A stretch of 15,158 nucleotides of DNA from Desulfobacteraceae bacterium (GTDB lineage Bacteria > Desulfobacterota > DSM-4660 > Desulfatiglandales > HGW-15). Positions 6,142 to 13,484 of the stretch are shown here, piece by piece. Below the pieces are notes generated by a model that was not told the origin of the DNA, ran no database searches, and saw only the letters and a list, made by a program, of their open reading frames with translations. The translations under genes and the position numbers were made by a program. The stretch covers positions 1 to 15,158 of the forward strand of contig RPPU01000033.1 in the NCBI GenBank assembly GCA_003819975.1. Direction: 5' to 3'. Each line of letters opens with the position of its first letter. The stretch's first letter is position 1.

Positions 6142-6357
6142 ATGAGCTCACAATTACAGGGCATAATAGCGATTATGTTTGGGATATTCTTTATTTTAGT
6201 GAATAAGCCAGCCAGTCGTTCTGCCGTAAAATGGAATTCGCGATTAGGGTTTAAGGTTTCCGAACATCATTACCGCCTTCCATTCATTATTGGAGGCGCC
6301 TGTTTTATAGTTTTCGGCCTACTCGTTGTTTTAGGTTTTATTTCGTTAAAGGGGTAG
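6142..6357 (+). CDS. Small two-helix membrane protein, unknown function
   Basis: The product is 71 aa with a strong GGAGG Shine-Dalgarno at 6130-6134, 7 nt before ATG. Two hydrophobic segments, about residues 6-21 (LQGIIAIMFGIFFILV) and 47-68 (PFIIGGACFIVFGLLVVLGFI), flank a basic middle loop with KPASRSAVKWNSR. That predicts a hairpin inner-membrane protein. I do not recognise a named family. It lies just right of the orphan pbpC tail, so it may be the original downstream neighbour of pbpC. Confidence 0.7.
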   Translation: MSSQLQGIIAIMFGIFFILVNKPASRSAVKWNSRLGFKVSEHHYRLPFIIGGACFIVFGLLVVLGFISLKG

Positions 6358-6479
6358 CTGTAGCCAATAATGGCGTATAATATTGATTTCCCCGGTTTTT
6401 TTGATAATTATAAAGAATCGATATTGTTTTATTTAAGCCGCATAAAAATTTTAATTATTTTTTTGGAAAGCAGCCTTAT

Positions 6480-7217
6480 ATGTCAGACGATCAATGCCTG
6501 ATTCCGAAACACGGCGGCTACCGAAAATTAAAAAGTTTTCAGGTGGCGCAGTTGATTTATGATGTGACCGTTCGTTTTGTCGACCGTTACATCGATAAAC
6601 GCAGCCGCACTTGCGACCAAATGGTGCAGGCCGCGCGGTCCGGCGTGCAAAATATCGCCGAAGGAAGTCAGGCGTCGGGGACCTCAAAAAAAACCGAACT
6701 CAAACTCACCAATGTCGCTCGGGCCAGCCTGGAGGAGTTGCGGCTTGATTATGAGGATTTTTTGCGTCAACGTCGTTTGTCGATCTGGAAACGCGACGAT
6801 CCGCGGCGCCAGAACCTGATCGACCGCCGGTGCACCACGGCCGATGAAGTGGCAGCCTGGGTGAAGAAAGAGCATGATCGTGGACAAAGTGGACCGGGCG
6901 GACAAAGTCGTTCAACAACTCCTAAACAAACCGATCGATCGGCTTACCCCGAACTCGCTGGCAATGTCGCGCTGGTGCTCTTGACGGTTGCCTGTAGCCT
7001 GCTTGACCGCCAACTCGCCTCCCAGGCAGAAGCCTTTAAAAATGAAGGCGGTTTTACCGAAAGGCTCTACCGCATTCGCTCGGAAAGCCGCAAATCCAAA
7101 TTTATAGCTCCTTCCACAAGGTCCATCAAGTCCACTCCGTCCACAGAAAACGGAAAATTCTCCGGAACGGACTTCAAACACCGAACCGATCGAGACCATT
7201 TGAAAGAAAAGCCATGA
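6480..7217 (+). CDS. Four-helix-bundle suffix domain protein (23S rRNA IVP-like)
   Basis: The product is 245 aa. After LIPKHGGYRKLKSFQ it has the block DKRSRTCDQMVQAARSGVQNIAEGS, then TSKKTELKLTNVARASLEELRLDYEDFLRQR (residues about 40-98), typical of the four-helix-bundle family related to proteins encoded in 23S rRNA intervening sequences and to Avd accessory proteins. The C-terminal suffix has LLDRQLASQAEAF and EGGFTERLYRIRS (176-201). A variable linker (about 132-152, DRGQSGPGGQSRS) and a polar tail from about 205 to 245 are encoded by 9-bp-periodic DNA. It has no catalytic residues; the fold mediates oligomerisation and possibly nucleic-acid binding. GGAAAG lies upstream of ATG 6480. It stands alone, with no retroelement visible nearby. 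Confidence 0.88.
   Translation: MSDDQCLIPKHGGYRKLKSFQVAQLIYDVTVRFVDRYIDKRSRTCDQMVQAARSGVQNIAEGSQASGTSKKTELKLTNVARASLEELRLDYEDFLRQRRLSIWKRDDPRRQNLIDRRCTTADEVAAWVKKEHDRGQSGPGGQSRSTTPKQTDRSAYPELAGNVALVLLTVACSLLDRQLASQAEAFKNEGGFTERLYRIRSESRKSKFIAPSTRSIKSTPSTENGKFSGTDFKHRTDRDHLKEKP
6880..7144. repeat. 9-bp-periodic minisatellite segments in opposite orientation inside the four-helix-bundle gene
   Basis: At 6880-6910 the plus strand reads gtggacaaagtggaccgggc and then ggacaaagtcg. At 7113-7144 it reads tccacaaggtccatcaagtc and then cactccgtccac, whose complement shows the same gtggacNNa unit. The two segments therefore form a spaced, imperfect inverted repeat flanking the conserved suffix domain, and they encode its variable linker and tail. 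Confidence 0.6.
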
Positions 7218-7266
7218 CGATTTTGGGGACTAAAACTACTTCTTTTGGAGCGAAAAGATCTGTACG

Positions 7267-8394
7267 ATGCACAGATTGGTCATAATATTGTTATTATTGA
7301 TGGTTGTGATAGCGCTCTCTTTGTTTGCTGAAAACAATGGCCCGGTTGCATCCCCGACTTTCAACGGTTCGTCGCAGAAGCTTAAGCATACGCAAGTTGT
7401 GCCGGTGATGGAATCCGCGGTTCAGGAGGGGGCTAATATTGTTTGGTGTGCCTCTTTTTTGTCCGCCTGGAAATTGCTGGAGCAGGATAGCGCCGATGGC
7501 CCTATTCTGTTGAATGGGTCGCAAGAAACCGTGAGCCTTTTGAATAAAGCCCGGGACCCGCGGCCGGATTTGCCGGATCAATCACAATATTTGGCAATCG
7601 GCCGAAAGCAGGACGGTATTGAACTGAAAATCAAAGCCGATCTTAAGAAGCTGTTCCCGGCCAAGCCGGCGCCCATGTTTTCAGGCGCGGCCGACGCTCT
7701 GATCGTATATTCCTATCTCGAATCGAGCATTAAATTCACTCTGCCCTATTTTCAAAACAATAAGCCGCTTGAGTTCAGCGATTTCCAGGGCCAAAAGACA
7801 AAAGTACGTTCTTTTGGAATCCGGCCCGAGGACGATTATGCTTATTACAAACTCCGCGCGCAACCCCGCATTCTATTCCGGAAACCGTGGCCGGATGGAG
7901 AGGAGAATCTGGAATTTGCCATCGATCTCTGCGCCGGTTCATCTCCCAGCCAAATCGTAGTTGCGCGGATCAAGCGCGAAGCAACACTGGCAGCAGCCAT
8001 CCGGCGGGTGGAAAAGGAATGCGCCCAATATGAGGCGCTTAAAAAGAAATCCCCCGGCCGTAGTGACTTGTTTGAGAGGATCGGGCCCAATGATGTGTTG
8101 CTCGTCCCGGATCTTTTCTGGAAAGTTTCCCACCGTTTTTCGGAATTGGAAGGCAAACGGTTTGCAAATGCCAAGTTGAAGGGGCAACCGTTAATGATCG
8201 CTCAACAGGATATTTCATTTCGCTTGGATCGAGGCGGGGCCGAACTCCAATCCGAGGCAAAGATGGTTTGCGCCCCTATCCCGACCTATTTCGTTTTTGA
8301 TCGCCCATTTTTAATCTATATGAAAAAAAGAAATGCAAAAGAGCCTTACTTTGCCATGTGGGTGGAGAACGCCGAGCTCTTATCGGGCTGGTAG
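7267..8394 (+). CDS. Secreted protein of unknown function with serpin-like C-terminal motif
   Basis: The product is 375 aa. The N-terminus MHRLVIILLLLMVVIALSLFA is a Sec signal peptide with a likely cut after SLFA; no lipobox cysteine is present. The mature part includes EGANIVWCASFLSAWKLL near the start, KIKADLKKLFPA, and near the C-terminus PTYFVFDRPFLIYMKKRN and then EPYFAMWVENAELL. That ending resembles the closing strand of serpins (F..DRPFL..I...... F.G.V..P), and the opening block could match the serpin N-terminal helix region. The similarity is weak and by eye only. No reactive-centre loop is obvious. The Shine-Dalgarno (GGAG at 7247-7250) is distant, so the start is not certain. It is probably periplasmic or extracellular, with role unknown. 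Confidence 0.6.
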   Translation: MHRLVIILLLLMVVIALSLFAENNGPVASPTFNGSSQKLKHTQVVPVMESAVQEGANIVWCASFLSAWKLLEQDSADGPILLNGSQETVSLLNKARDPRPDLPDQSQYLAIGRKQDGIELKIKADLKKLFPAKPAPMFSGAADALIVYSYLESSIKFTLPYFQNNKPLEFSDFQGQKTKVRSFGIRPEDDYAYYKLRAQPRILFRKPWPDGEENLEFAIDLCAGSSPSQIVVARIKREATLAAAIRRVEKECAQYEALKKKSPGRSDLFERIGPNDVLLVPDLFWKVSHRFSELEGKRFANAKLKGQPLMIAQQDISFRLDRGGAELQSEAKMVCAPIPTYFVFDRPFLIYMKKRNAKEPYFAMWVENAELLSGW

Positions 8395-8434
8395 AGTTCA
8401 AGAGACGGACTCATTTTCATCAGCGAGGTGTTAT

Positions 8435-9454
8435 ATGCCGCGGAAAAAGATAGATAAGACGGAAAACAAATCGCTCAAAATCGGCAACAAAGGCGAAGTG
8501 GTTATATATCAAGCGAATGATGGGAGTCCGGCGCTGGAAGTTAAGGTTGATAAGGAAACCGTTTGGTTGAGCCAGCGGCAAATGGCCAGTCTTTTCGATA
8601 AAGATACGGATACGGTTGGCCTTCATCTCCGTAATATCTATAAAGAAGATGAATTAGGAGAGGAAGCAACTACCGAGGATTCCTCGGTAGTTCAATGGGA
8701 GGGGGCACGTAAGGTCAAACGTGTAATTAAGTTTTATAATTTAGATGTAATTATTTCAGTAGGTTACCGCGTAAAATCCAAGCGTGGTACCCAATTTCGT
8801 ATCTGGGCCACCCGCGTATTACGCGAGCATATTTTAAAAGGTTATACCCTCAATGAACGGCGGCTTAAGGAATTGCGCCAGTCTCTTCGTCTTGTTGAGC
8901 ATGTTCTGGACCGACATGAGGTCGGTTCGGATGAAGCCAAGGCTTTGCTTAAAGTCGTGACGGATTACGCCTACGCCCTTGAGTTGCTGGACGATTATGA
9001 TCATCAGCGTGTTGTACCGGGATACGTTAAAAAGACCAAAGCAAAAGGCATCTCTTACAATGAGGCTCGGAAAGTGATTGACCGCTTAAAGGTTCGATTT
9101 GGAGGATCGGATTTATTCGGTAAAGAGAAAGATGATAACCTTCACAGTTCGCTCTCGGCAATTATGCAAACGTTCGACAGCCGGGACGTGTATCCAAGCT
9201 TGGAGGAGAAAGCAGCGCATTTGCTGTATTTTTTGGTCAAAAATCATAGCTTTGTCGACGGCAATAAGCGTATTGCCGCGGCTTTATTTCTATGGTTCAT
9301 GGAAAAGAATAACCTCCTTTATCGTAAAGACGGCGGAAAGCGGGTCGCGGATAATGCTCTTGTGGCCATGACGCTTATGATCGCGGAGAGCGATCCGGCG
9401 GAGAAAGCCGCTGTTATCGGTATTACCGTTAATCTTATTAACCGGAAGAATTGA
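8435..9454 (+). CDS. RhuM domain - Fic/Doc fusion protein
   Basis: The product is 339 aa. The N-terminal RhuM part (about 22-140) has VWLSQRQMASLF, VGLHLRNIYKEDEL and KFYNLDVIISVGYRVKS, then GTQFRIWATRVLREHILKGY. The C-terminal Fic/Doc domain has HSFVDGNKR at 271-279, with catalytic-type H271, D275, N277 and R279. The motif ends NKR-IAA rather than GR..R, so it resembles Doc (phosphotransferase) more than classical AMP-transferring Fic. Such fusions are frequent in accessory regions and are treated as toxin-like or virulence-associated, but the target is unknown. ATG 8435 is chosen because GAGGTG precedes it and RhuM homology starts soon after; an upstream extension to 8333 overlaps the previous gene out of frame. 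No separate antitoxin gene is adjacent. Confidence 0.92.
   Translation: MPRKKIDKTENKSLKIGNKGEVVIYQANDGSPALEVKVDKETVWLSQRQMASLFDKDTDTVGLHLRNIYKEDELGEEATTEDSSVVQWEGARKVKRVIKFYNLDVIISVGYRVKSKRGTQFRIWATRVLREHILKGYTLNERRLKELRQSLRLVEHVLDRHEVGSDEAKALLKVVTDYAYALELLDDYDHQRVVPGYVKKTKAKGISYNEARKVIDRLKVRFGGSDLFGKEKDDNLHSSLSAIMQTFDSRDVYPSLEEKAAHLLYFLVKNHSFVDGNKRIAAALFLWFMEKNNLLYRKDGGKRVADNALVAMTLMIAESDPAEKAAVIGITVNLINRKN
8668..8692. repeat. Perfect 12-bp inverted repeat inside the RhuM-Fic gene
   Basis: AACTACCGAGGA (8668-8679), one T, then TCCTCGGTAGTT (8681-8692) is perfectly complementary. It encodes the variable TTEDSSVV linker before the KFYNLDVI block, so it would form a stable mRNA hairpin within the coding region. 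Confidence 0.8.
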
Positions 9455-9455
9455 T

Positions 9456-9624
9456 TTTAGATCCTGAAAGTTAATGTTCCTGTTCCCATCCATTTTTCAG
9501 ATCCGAGGGGGACACGGGTTGTCGGTCAGGCCTTCGATACTCTCCTGAATTTTTTGTAAATCCTTTTTGGGAATGGTTTCCAAATCCTTTTGAACGGATT
9601 TTAGAAAATTTTATATATGGCCAT
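9456..9624 (-). pseudogene. Decayed RelE/ParE-type toxin gene
   Basis: On the minus strand an ATG at 9624-9622 begins MAIYKI. After a one-base frame change it continues LKSVQKDLETIPKKDLQKIQ, then ESIEGLTDNPCPP. A second frame change then gives GSEK, and the similarity fades into the 3' end of the RhuM-Fic gene. The pattern KS..KDL..IPKKD...I...I..L..NP.PPGSEK is that of RelE-family mRNA-interferase toxins. The final strands carrying the YRIR..DYR.. active-site region are not recognisable. Two frameshifts and the missing end make it non-functional. No antitoxin gene could be identified upstream on the minus strand (9625-9767). It overlaps nothing on the plus strand. Confidence 0.72.
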
Positions 9625-9767
9625 CTTGCTTTTGCTTAAAATTCAGCCCATTATCGGATAGGTTATCCACCCCTGTTCTCTCTCTCGGTATTGACATCCC
9701 GGGGTCTAGTGTTAATTTTAGGCCTGGTTGAGAATCAAATTATTAAGAAAGACGGTTAATATCAAAA
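9625..9767. other. AT-rich spacer upstream of the M50 protease gene
   Basis: Together with the RelE relic this forms the 313-bp gap between RhuM-Fic and the protease gene. A TTGACA at 9691-9696 is followed at 16-17 bp only by a poor -10 (taattt), so a promoter here is uncertain. No coding pattern is convincing on either strand. Confidence 0.4.
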
Positions 9768-10334
9768 ATGGGACTGATTACCGATTTATTGCGAGATCCT
9801 AAGGCTTTTATATTGATGGCTATTCCGCTTTTGTATTCTATTATTTTTCATGAATTGGCGCACGGCTGGGTCGCGTATCGGATGGGCGATCCGACCGCCA
9901 AGCTGATGGGACGGCTGAGCTTGAATCCGCTGAAACACCTCGATCCCATCGGCACGCTCATGCTGTTTTTTGTCGGCTTCGGCTGGGCCAAGCCGGTGCC
10001 GGTGAATTTTCAAAACCTGCGGCCGAGGCGCGCCGGCCTGATCCTGGTTTCATCCGCCGGAATTTTAACCAATATCCTGTTAGCTGTTGCGGCGATTTTC
10101 ATTTCGCACTTGGAACCTGTCTATTCCAACAAGGTGTTGGCCACGGTCTTTTTTTGGTTGATCCGGATCAATATTGTCTTGGCGGTCTTCAACCTGATTC
10201 CGATTCCTCCTTTGGACGGCTCGAAAATCCTGATGGGATTTTTACCGGCGCGTTATCAATATTATTTTGCGCGCCTCGAACCCTACGGATTTTTCATTAT
10301 TCTGGCCTTATTGCTACTGCTTCGTATATTGTAG
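9768..10334 (+). CDS. M50 family site-2 intramembrane metalloprotease
   Basis: The product is 188 aa. Several hydrophobic segments carry the two hallmarks of small YwhC-like site-2 proteases: the zinc motif HELAH (H28, E29, H32) in the second segment, and [14 protein letters not shown] (142-155), where D150 supplies the third zinc ligand. [16 protein letters not shown] (49-64) and [12 protein letters not shown] are further family blocks. There is no PDZ or CBS domain, and the length is normal for this compact subgroup. It cleaves membrane-embedded substrates, but which ones is not evident from the neighbours. It ends 21 bp before the convergent methyltransferase. The Shine-Dalgarno before ATG 9768 is weak. 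Confidence 0.93.
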   Translation: MGLITDLLRDPKAFILMAIPLLYSIIFHELAHGWVAYRMGDPTAKLMGRLSLNPLKHLDPIGTLMLFFVGFGWAKPVPVNFQNLRPRRAGLILVSSAGILTNILLAVAAIFISHLEPVYSNKVLATVFFWLIRINIVLAVFNLIPIPPLDGSKILMGFLPARYQYYFARLEPYGFFIILALLLLLRIL

Positions 10335-10355
10335 GATACTGCATCCATGTTTTAT

Positions 10356-10898
10356 TCAAATATCCAAACGATAGAATTCCATGTGCTTTAGGGTCGTGCG
10401 CTGAAAACTTTGAAAACCGGCGTCTTGGGCCAGGGTTTGAATGGTTTCGGGTTGCAGGCGTTCCCGCAGGGGCGGGCCTTCGCTGTCTTCGCGATAGGGC
10501 CATTCCAGGATCACGGCTCGTTGGCGGGTCACGCGCCGGGCTTCCTGGAGGGCGCGGAGGGGGTCGTCGGTTTCATGCAGGACGTGGCCGAAAAAAACCA
10601 GATCAAAAGCGCCGGCCGGGAAGGGGAGTTCCTCGGCTGAGGCTTGTTGAAAAGAACCTTGGGGAATGAATTTACGGGCAGCTTCAATCATCTGCGGGTT
10701 CGGGTCAATGCCGGTCACCTGAATGCCTTGTTCGGCAAAAACCTGGGCAAAAAGTCCAGTCCCCATCCCCACATCCAAAGTGGTTGTCACAGCCAAATCA
10801 ACCAGGCTCAGTTCAAGGACGCGGTCCATTTCAAGTAAGGCAATCCGCTGCGGAGAGCGCAGACGTTCCAGGGCGCCATGATAACGATGTTCATGCAT
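10356..10898 (-). CDS. Class I SAM-dependent methyltransferase
   Basis: The product is 180 aa from ATG 10898, which is preceded on the minus strand by AAAGGA; an upstream ATG at 10958 would add 20 non-conserved residues. Motif I is LDVGMGTG (41-48), the acidic end of beta 2 is GIDPNPQMI (63-71), then ASAEELPFPAGAFDLVFFGHVLHE (86-109) and a RRVTRQRAVILEW strand. These identify a Methyltransf_11/25-type Rossmann enzyme that binds S-adenosylmethionine. The protein is short, and no substrate domain is evident. It is convergent with the M50 protease and divergent from the acyl carrier protein operon, so it is probably its own transcription unit. Confidence 0.9.
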   Translation of the reverse strand: MHEHRYHGALERLRSPQRIALLEMDRVLELSLVDLAVTTTLDVGMGTGLFAQVFAEQGIQVTGIDPNPQMIEAARKFIPQGSFQQASAEELPFPAGAFDLVFFGHVLHETDDPLRALQEARRVTRQRAVILEWPYREDSEGPPLRERLQPETIQTLAQDAGFQSFQRTTLKHMEFYRLDI

Positions 10899-11011
10899 AT
10901 TTTTTCCTTTATGCGGCAATGTCTTGTAACTTATTGTTTTTGTGCGATTTTTATCCATTTTATCGCGCTGATGATTTTTTTAACCCGGGCGCAACTCGGT
11001 GCTCATGGTTC

Positions 11012-11041
11012 TTGACAATTACCGGGGTCAACGCATATTAT
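11012..11041 (+). promoter_or_regulatory. Sigma70 promoter for the acyl carrier protein operon
   Basis: TTGACA at 11012-11017, an 18-bp spacer, and TATTAT at 11036-11041. The predicted start near 11048 gives a leader of about 70 nt. It lies in the divergent region with the methyltransferase gene. Confidence 0.6.
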
Positions 11042-11116
11042 ACAAAACCCGATAATAATAGAAGCCTTTGGGCATAAGATTTTTAACCAGAGATCAAATC
11101 TGGAATAAATAAGGGA

Positions 11117-11404
11117 GTGATACGGAATTTGGATAAGCAAGCTTTAAAAAACGAATTAAAACAGCTTATTATCGATACCTTACGGTTGGAAGATATTAAG
11201 GCGGAAGAAATTTCAGATCAGGCCCCCCTTTTCGGTAACGAAGGTCTGGGGCTGGACTCGGTCGATGCCCTGGAGATTGTAGTGGCCTTGGAAAAAAAAT
11301 ACGGGGTCATTATCGCGGATGAGGAAGTCGGCCGCGAGGCCCTGGCTTCCATAGCGGTTTTGGCTGATTTTATCGCGGCCAAAAAAAACACTTCTGCGGC
11401 CTGA
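11117..11404 (+). CDS. Acyl carrier protein (phosphopantetheine-binding)
   Basis: The product is 95 aa if started at GTG 11117. TTG at 11129, 11 nt after AAGGGAG, is a plausible alternative start (91 aa). GLGLDSVDALEIVVALEKKYG carries the 4'-phosphopantetheine attachment serine S48. The preceding KQLIIDTLRLEDI and following I..EEV helices complete the usual four-helix ACP. The GLDSVD form and acidic helix II resemble ACPs of dedicated secondary or cell-envelope lipid pathways rather than primary AcpP (which has GADSLD). It is the first gene of an operon with a family 2 glycosyltransferase 25 bp downstream and a small membrane protein. That suggests acyl chains are made for a glycosylated membrane lipid; the pathway is not identifiable here. 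Confidence 0.92.
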   Translation: MIRNLDKQALKNELKQLIIDTLRLEDIKAEEISDQAPLFGNEGLGLDSVDALEIVVALEKKYGVIIADEEVGREALASIAVLADFIAAKKNTSAA

Positions 11405-11429
11405 ACAAACCACCCTTATTATTTAATCG

Positions 11430-12320
11430 ATGCAGAGATCCCAATCCATGCAGCCCTATTCCGAGGAGCCGGATTATTCTTTGATAGAAGGCTTAAGGCA
11501 GGACCCCATGCCCGCAGATTTGCGGTTATCCAACCCGGTTTTTAAAATTTGTGTCCTTATACCGGCTTATAACGCGGCCGTGACTTTGGAGCAGTTAATC
11601 CGGGATTTGCTTCCTTTAACGACGCAGATCCTGGTGGTCGATGACGGTTCGAGCGACGAGACGGTTAAGATCGCCCGAACTTTTTGCGATCAAGGGGTCG
11701 CGGTTATCGCGCACAGACAGAATCGCGGCAAGGGCGCGGCCCTGCAGACCGGCTATGCCTGGGTTCTGAAGCATGATTTCGATCTGCTGGTCACCATGGA
11801 CAGCGATTTGCAACATTTGCCGGATGACTTGCCCGGCATGGTGGCGATTCTACAAAGAGATCAACTCGATTTTATGATCGGTTCACGGTTCAAAGAAAAA
11901 TGGAAAATACCGTTTTTCAGGCGCACCGGCAACCGTTTCAGCAGTTGGATCGCCAGTAATTTTTGCCGGCAAAAGATACAGGATTCCCAATGCGGATTCC
12001 GCCTTTTCCGGCTGCCGGCTTGTGTGCCGGTGCTGCGCGCCGTGGCCTACAATCGTTTTGCGGTGGAGACCGAAGTCATTCTCAAAATTTCCCTGGCCGG
12101 TCTGCGCACCGGGTTTGCGCCGATCCGGGTCGTTTATCCGAAAAGCAAAACGCATCAAAGCTATTACCGGGCTTGCGGGGACACGCTGATTATCTTCTGG
12201 CTTTATACCAAAGAATTTTACCGTCGAAATTTTACCCGCGAGGGCCGCAAGGATCTGCGCCGATTACGGCACCGCATCTGGCGGCAAAGAAAAACAGAAG
12301 GGTCGCGGTTGTCCGAATAA
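11430..12320 (+). CDS. Family 2 glycosyltransferase (dolichyl-phosphate-mannose-synthase-like)
   Basis: The product is 296 aa and soluble or peripheral, with no clear transmembrane helix. After an acidic N-terminal extension of about 37 residues comes the GT-A fold: KICVLIPAYNAAVTLEQLI (39-57), VVDDGSSDET (69-78), HRQNRGKGAALQTGY (95-109), and the metal-binding DSD in TMDSDLQHLPDD (122-133). IGSRF (150-154) and QCGFRLF (187-193) follow, with the acceptor-side acidic residue in FAVETEVI (210-217). This is a nucleotide-sugar transferase probably acting on a lipid or lipid-linked acceptor. The start is uncertain: ATG 11430 and ATG 11448 both lack a good Shine-Dalgarno. A basic tail (RKDLRRLRHRIWRQRK) may bind membranes. 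It sits between the ACP and a membrane protein. Confidence 0.92.
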   Translation: MQRSQSMQPYSEEPDYSLIEGLRQDPMPADLRLSNPVFKICVLIPAYNAAVTLEQLIRDLLPLTTQILVVDDGSSDETVKIARTFCDQGVAVIAHRQNRGKGAALQTGYAWVLKHDFDLLVTMDSDLQHLPDDLPGMVAILQRDQLDFMIGSRFKEKWKIPFFRRTGNRFSSWIASNFCRQKIQDSQCGFRLFRLPACVPVLRAVAYNRFAVETEVILKISLAGLRTGFAPIRVVYPKSKTHQSYYRACGDTLIIFWLYTKEFYRRNFTREGRKDLRRLRHRIWRQRKTEGSRLSE

Positions 12321-12370
12321 ACAAACAGAACTTGTCCGGGATTTTTTATACAAGGTGTCGTAAGGTCGGT

Positions 12371-12847
12371 ATGTCTCTTCTCGCTATTTTCAGTATTGTG
12401 ACCGCTGCTTATCTGACGGCCGGGCGAACCGGGGCCATCCTGGCTTGTTTGCTGGTTAAATATTCCTGGTGGGAAACCCTGACCATTGCTTTGCTGATCG
12501 ATCTCTTTCAATTACCGCTTTATTGGTTTTTGATAGAGACTTCGTCCCGGTATCTTCCGATTCCGGCGCGCGTACGCCGATGGTTCCAGAAAGCTCATGA
12601 AAAGGCGACGGCTCGTTTTCAAGGCGATTTTTGGACCCGCTGGACCAAATACAAGCCTTTGGCGGTCATGGCGGTTTCCGGAATTCCCCTGAAAGGCTTC
12701 GGCGTTTTATCCGCTTCTATTTTGTCCGTCTTTTTCAAGTTTAACCGCCGGCAATCCGCCTTGTGGATTATGCTCGGGTCCCTGACCGGCGCGAGCCTGA
12801 CCGTCGCGATTTTTTATTTGCCGCTCAAGAATTTGCTCAGCCTATAA
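12371..12847 (+). CDS. Small integral membrane protein (possibly small multidrug-export-like)
   Basis: The product is 158 aa. ATG 12371 follows AAGGT with 4-nt spacing; longer upstream reading in this frame overlaps the glycosyltransferase gene and is not real. Hydrophobic segments lie at about residues 2-14, 20-30, 35-54, 98-120 and 128-150. They are broken by a basic amphipathic stretch (RVRRWFQKAHEKATARF). The second half, MAVSGIPLKGFGVLSASILS, recalls the repeated membrane motif of the small multidrug export (Sm_multidrug_ex) family, but only loosely. It is third in the ACP-glycosyltransferase operon (50-bp gap) and may help move or anchor the lipid product. That role is inference. Confidence 0.7.
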   Translation: MSLLAIFSIVTAAYLTAGRTGAILACLLVKYSWWETLTIALLIDLFQLPLYWFLIETSSRYLPIPARVRRWFQKAHEKATARFQGDFWTRWTKYKPLAVMAVSGIPLKGFGVLSASILSVFFKFNRRQSALWIMLGSLTGASLTVAIFYLPLKNLLSL

Positions 12848-13129
12848 AATGAATTGAATCGCGGCCATATCCTTCCAAGAAAACTTAAATTTATAGACGT
12901 TGACGGTCTTTGTGACGATTCGACGATCTGTCCCTAATTGTCAGACATATCGATTTGAAGCGTAAGCTCTCGTAAATGCAAATCCATATTATGCAATTTA
13001 TACGCTATTTTAAATCATCTATGCTTAATTTTTTAGTTAAGCAGAATGAAAAAATCTGATTTTGACTCGTTTGAAATACATATGAAATCAAGTTAAATAG
13101 AAATATTGTATAGAGTTTAAAGTATTCTT

Positions 13130-13159
13130 TTGACATCTTGATGGCTTTATTGTTATGTT
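13130..13159 (+). promoter_or_regulatory. Candidate promoter for the mbtH transcript
   Basis: TTGACA at 13130-13135, an 18-bp spacer, and TATGTT at 13154-13159, preceded by an extended -10 TG at 13151-13152. It lies about 450 bp from mbtH, so it would produce a long leader. It is a sequence match only. Confidence 0.4.
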
Positions 13160-13437
13160 ACGCACCTTGATTAGGCAGTATCTACATGTGTTAAGTATTG
13201 AGATGGTTTTTTGTCAGCTTTCATGTTCAACCTGTTACGGCTTGATCGTTCAGTGCAAAGAATGATGTCCCAGTTCCTGATAGATGCTGAAAACCTGGTT
13301 TTTTCGAATCAAACATGCCTCGTCCGCTTTTTTCCCCTTCATTCGAGCTACTTACCTGATCCAACACCCAAGGTTGTTCGGCAATGCCTCCTTTTAAAGA
13401 AAGCGTACTTAAACGGGTTGGCGGTTCTGGTCTGAAT

Positions 13438-13484
13438 AAAACCGGTCACGTTAGGCCGGATCAAGCGAGGTTATGATCGGTTTT
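13438..13484 (+). other. 11-bp hairpin in the mbtH upstream region
   Basis: AAAACCGGTCA (13438-13448) pairs with TGATCGGTTTT (13474-13484) with one G-U pair, around a 25-nt loop. The T-run is only four bases and part of the stem, so terminator function is possible but not clear. A structured leader element is the alternative. Confidence 0.45.

Noticed and set aside
6376..6381. TATAAT as -10 of a promoter for the four-helix-bundle gene
   Set aside because: No acceptable -35 lies 16-18 bp upstream (the sequence there is the end of the small membrane protein gene).
7214..7285. A 23-codon frame starting at an ATGA overlap with the four-helix-bundle stop
   Set aside because: It is too short, has no family features, and is out of frame with the signal-peptide gene at 7267.
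9691..9719. TTGACA with a downstream AT stretch as a promoter for the M50 protease gene
   Set aside because: The best -10 candidate at the right distance matches the consensus at only about three positions.
13211..13435. A 74-codon frame upstream of mbtH
   Set aside because: It has a TTG start, no Shine-Dalgarno, and a composition unlike the neighbouring genes; no family was recognised.
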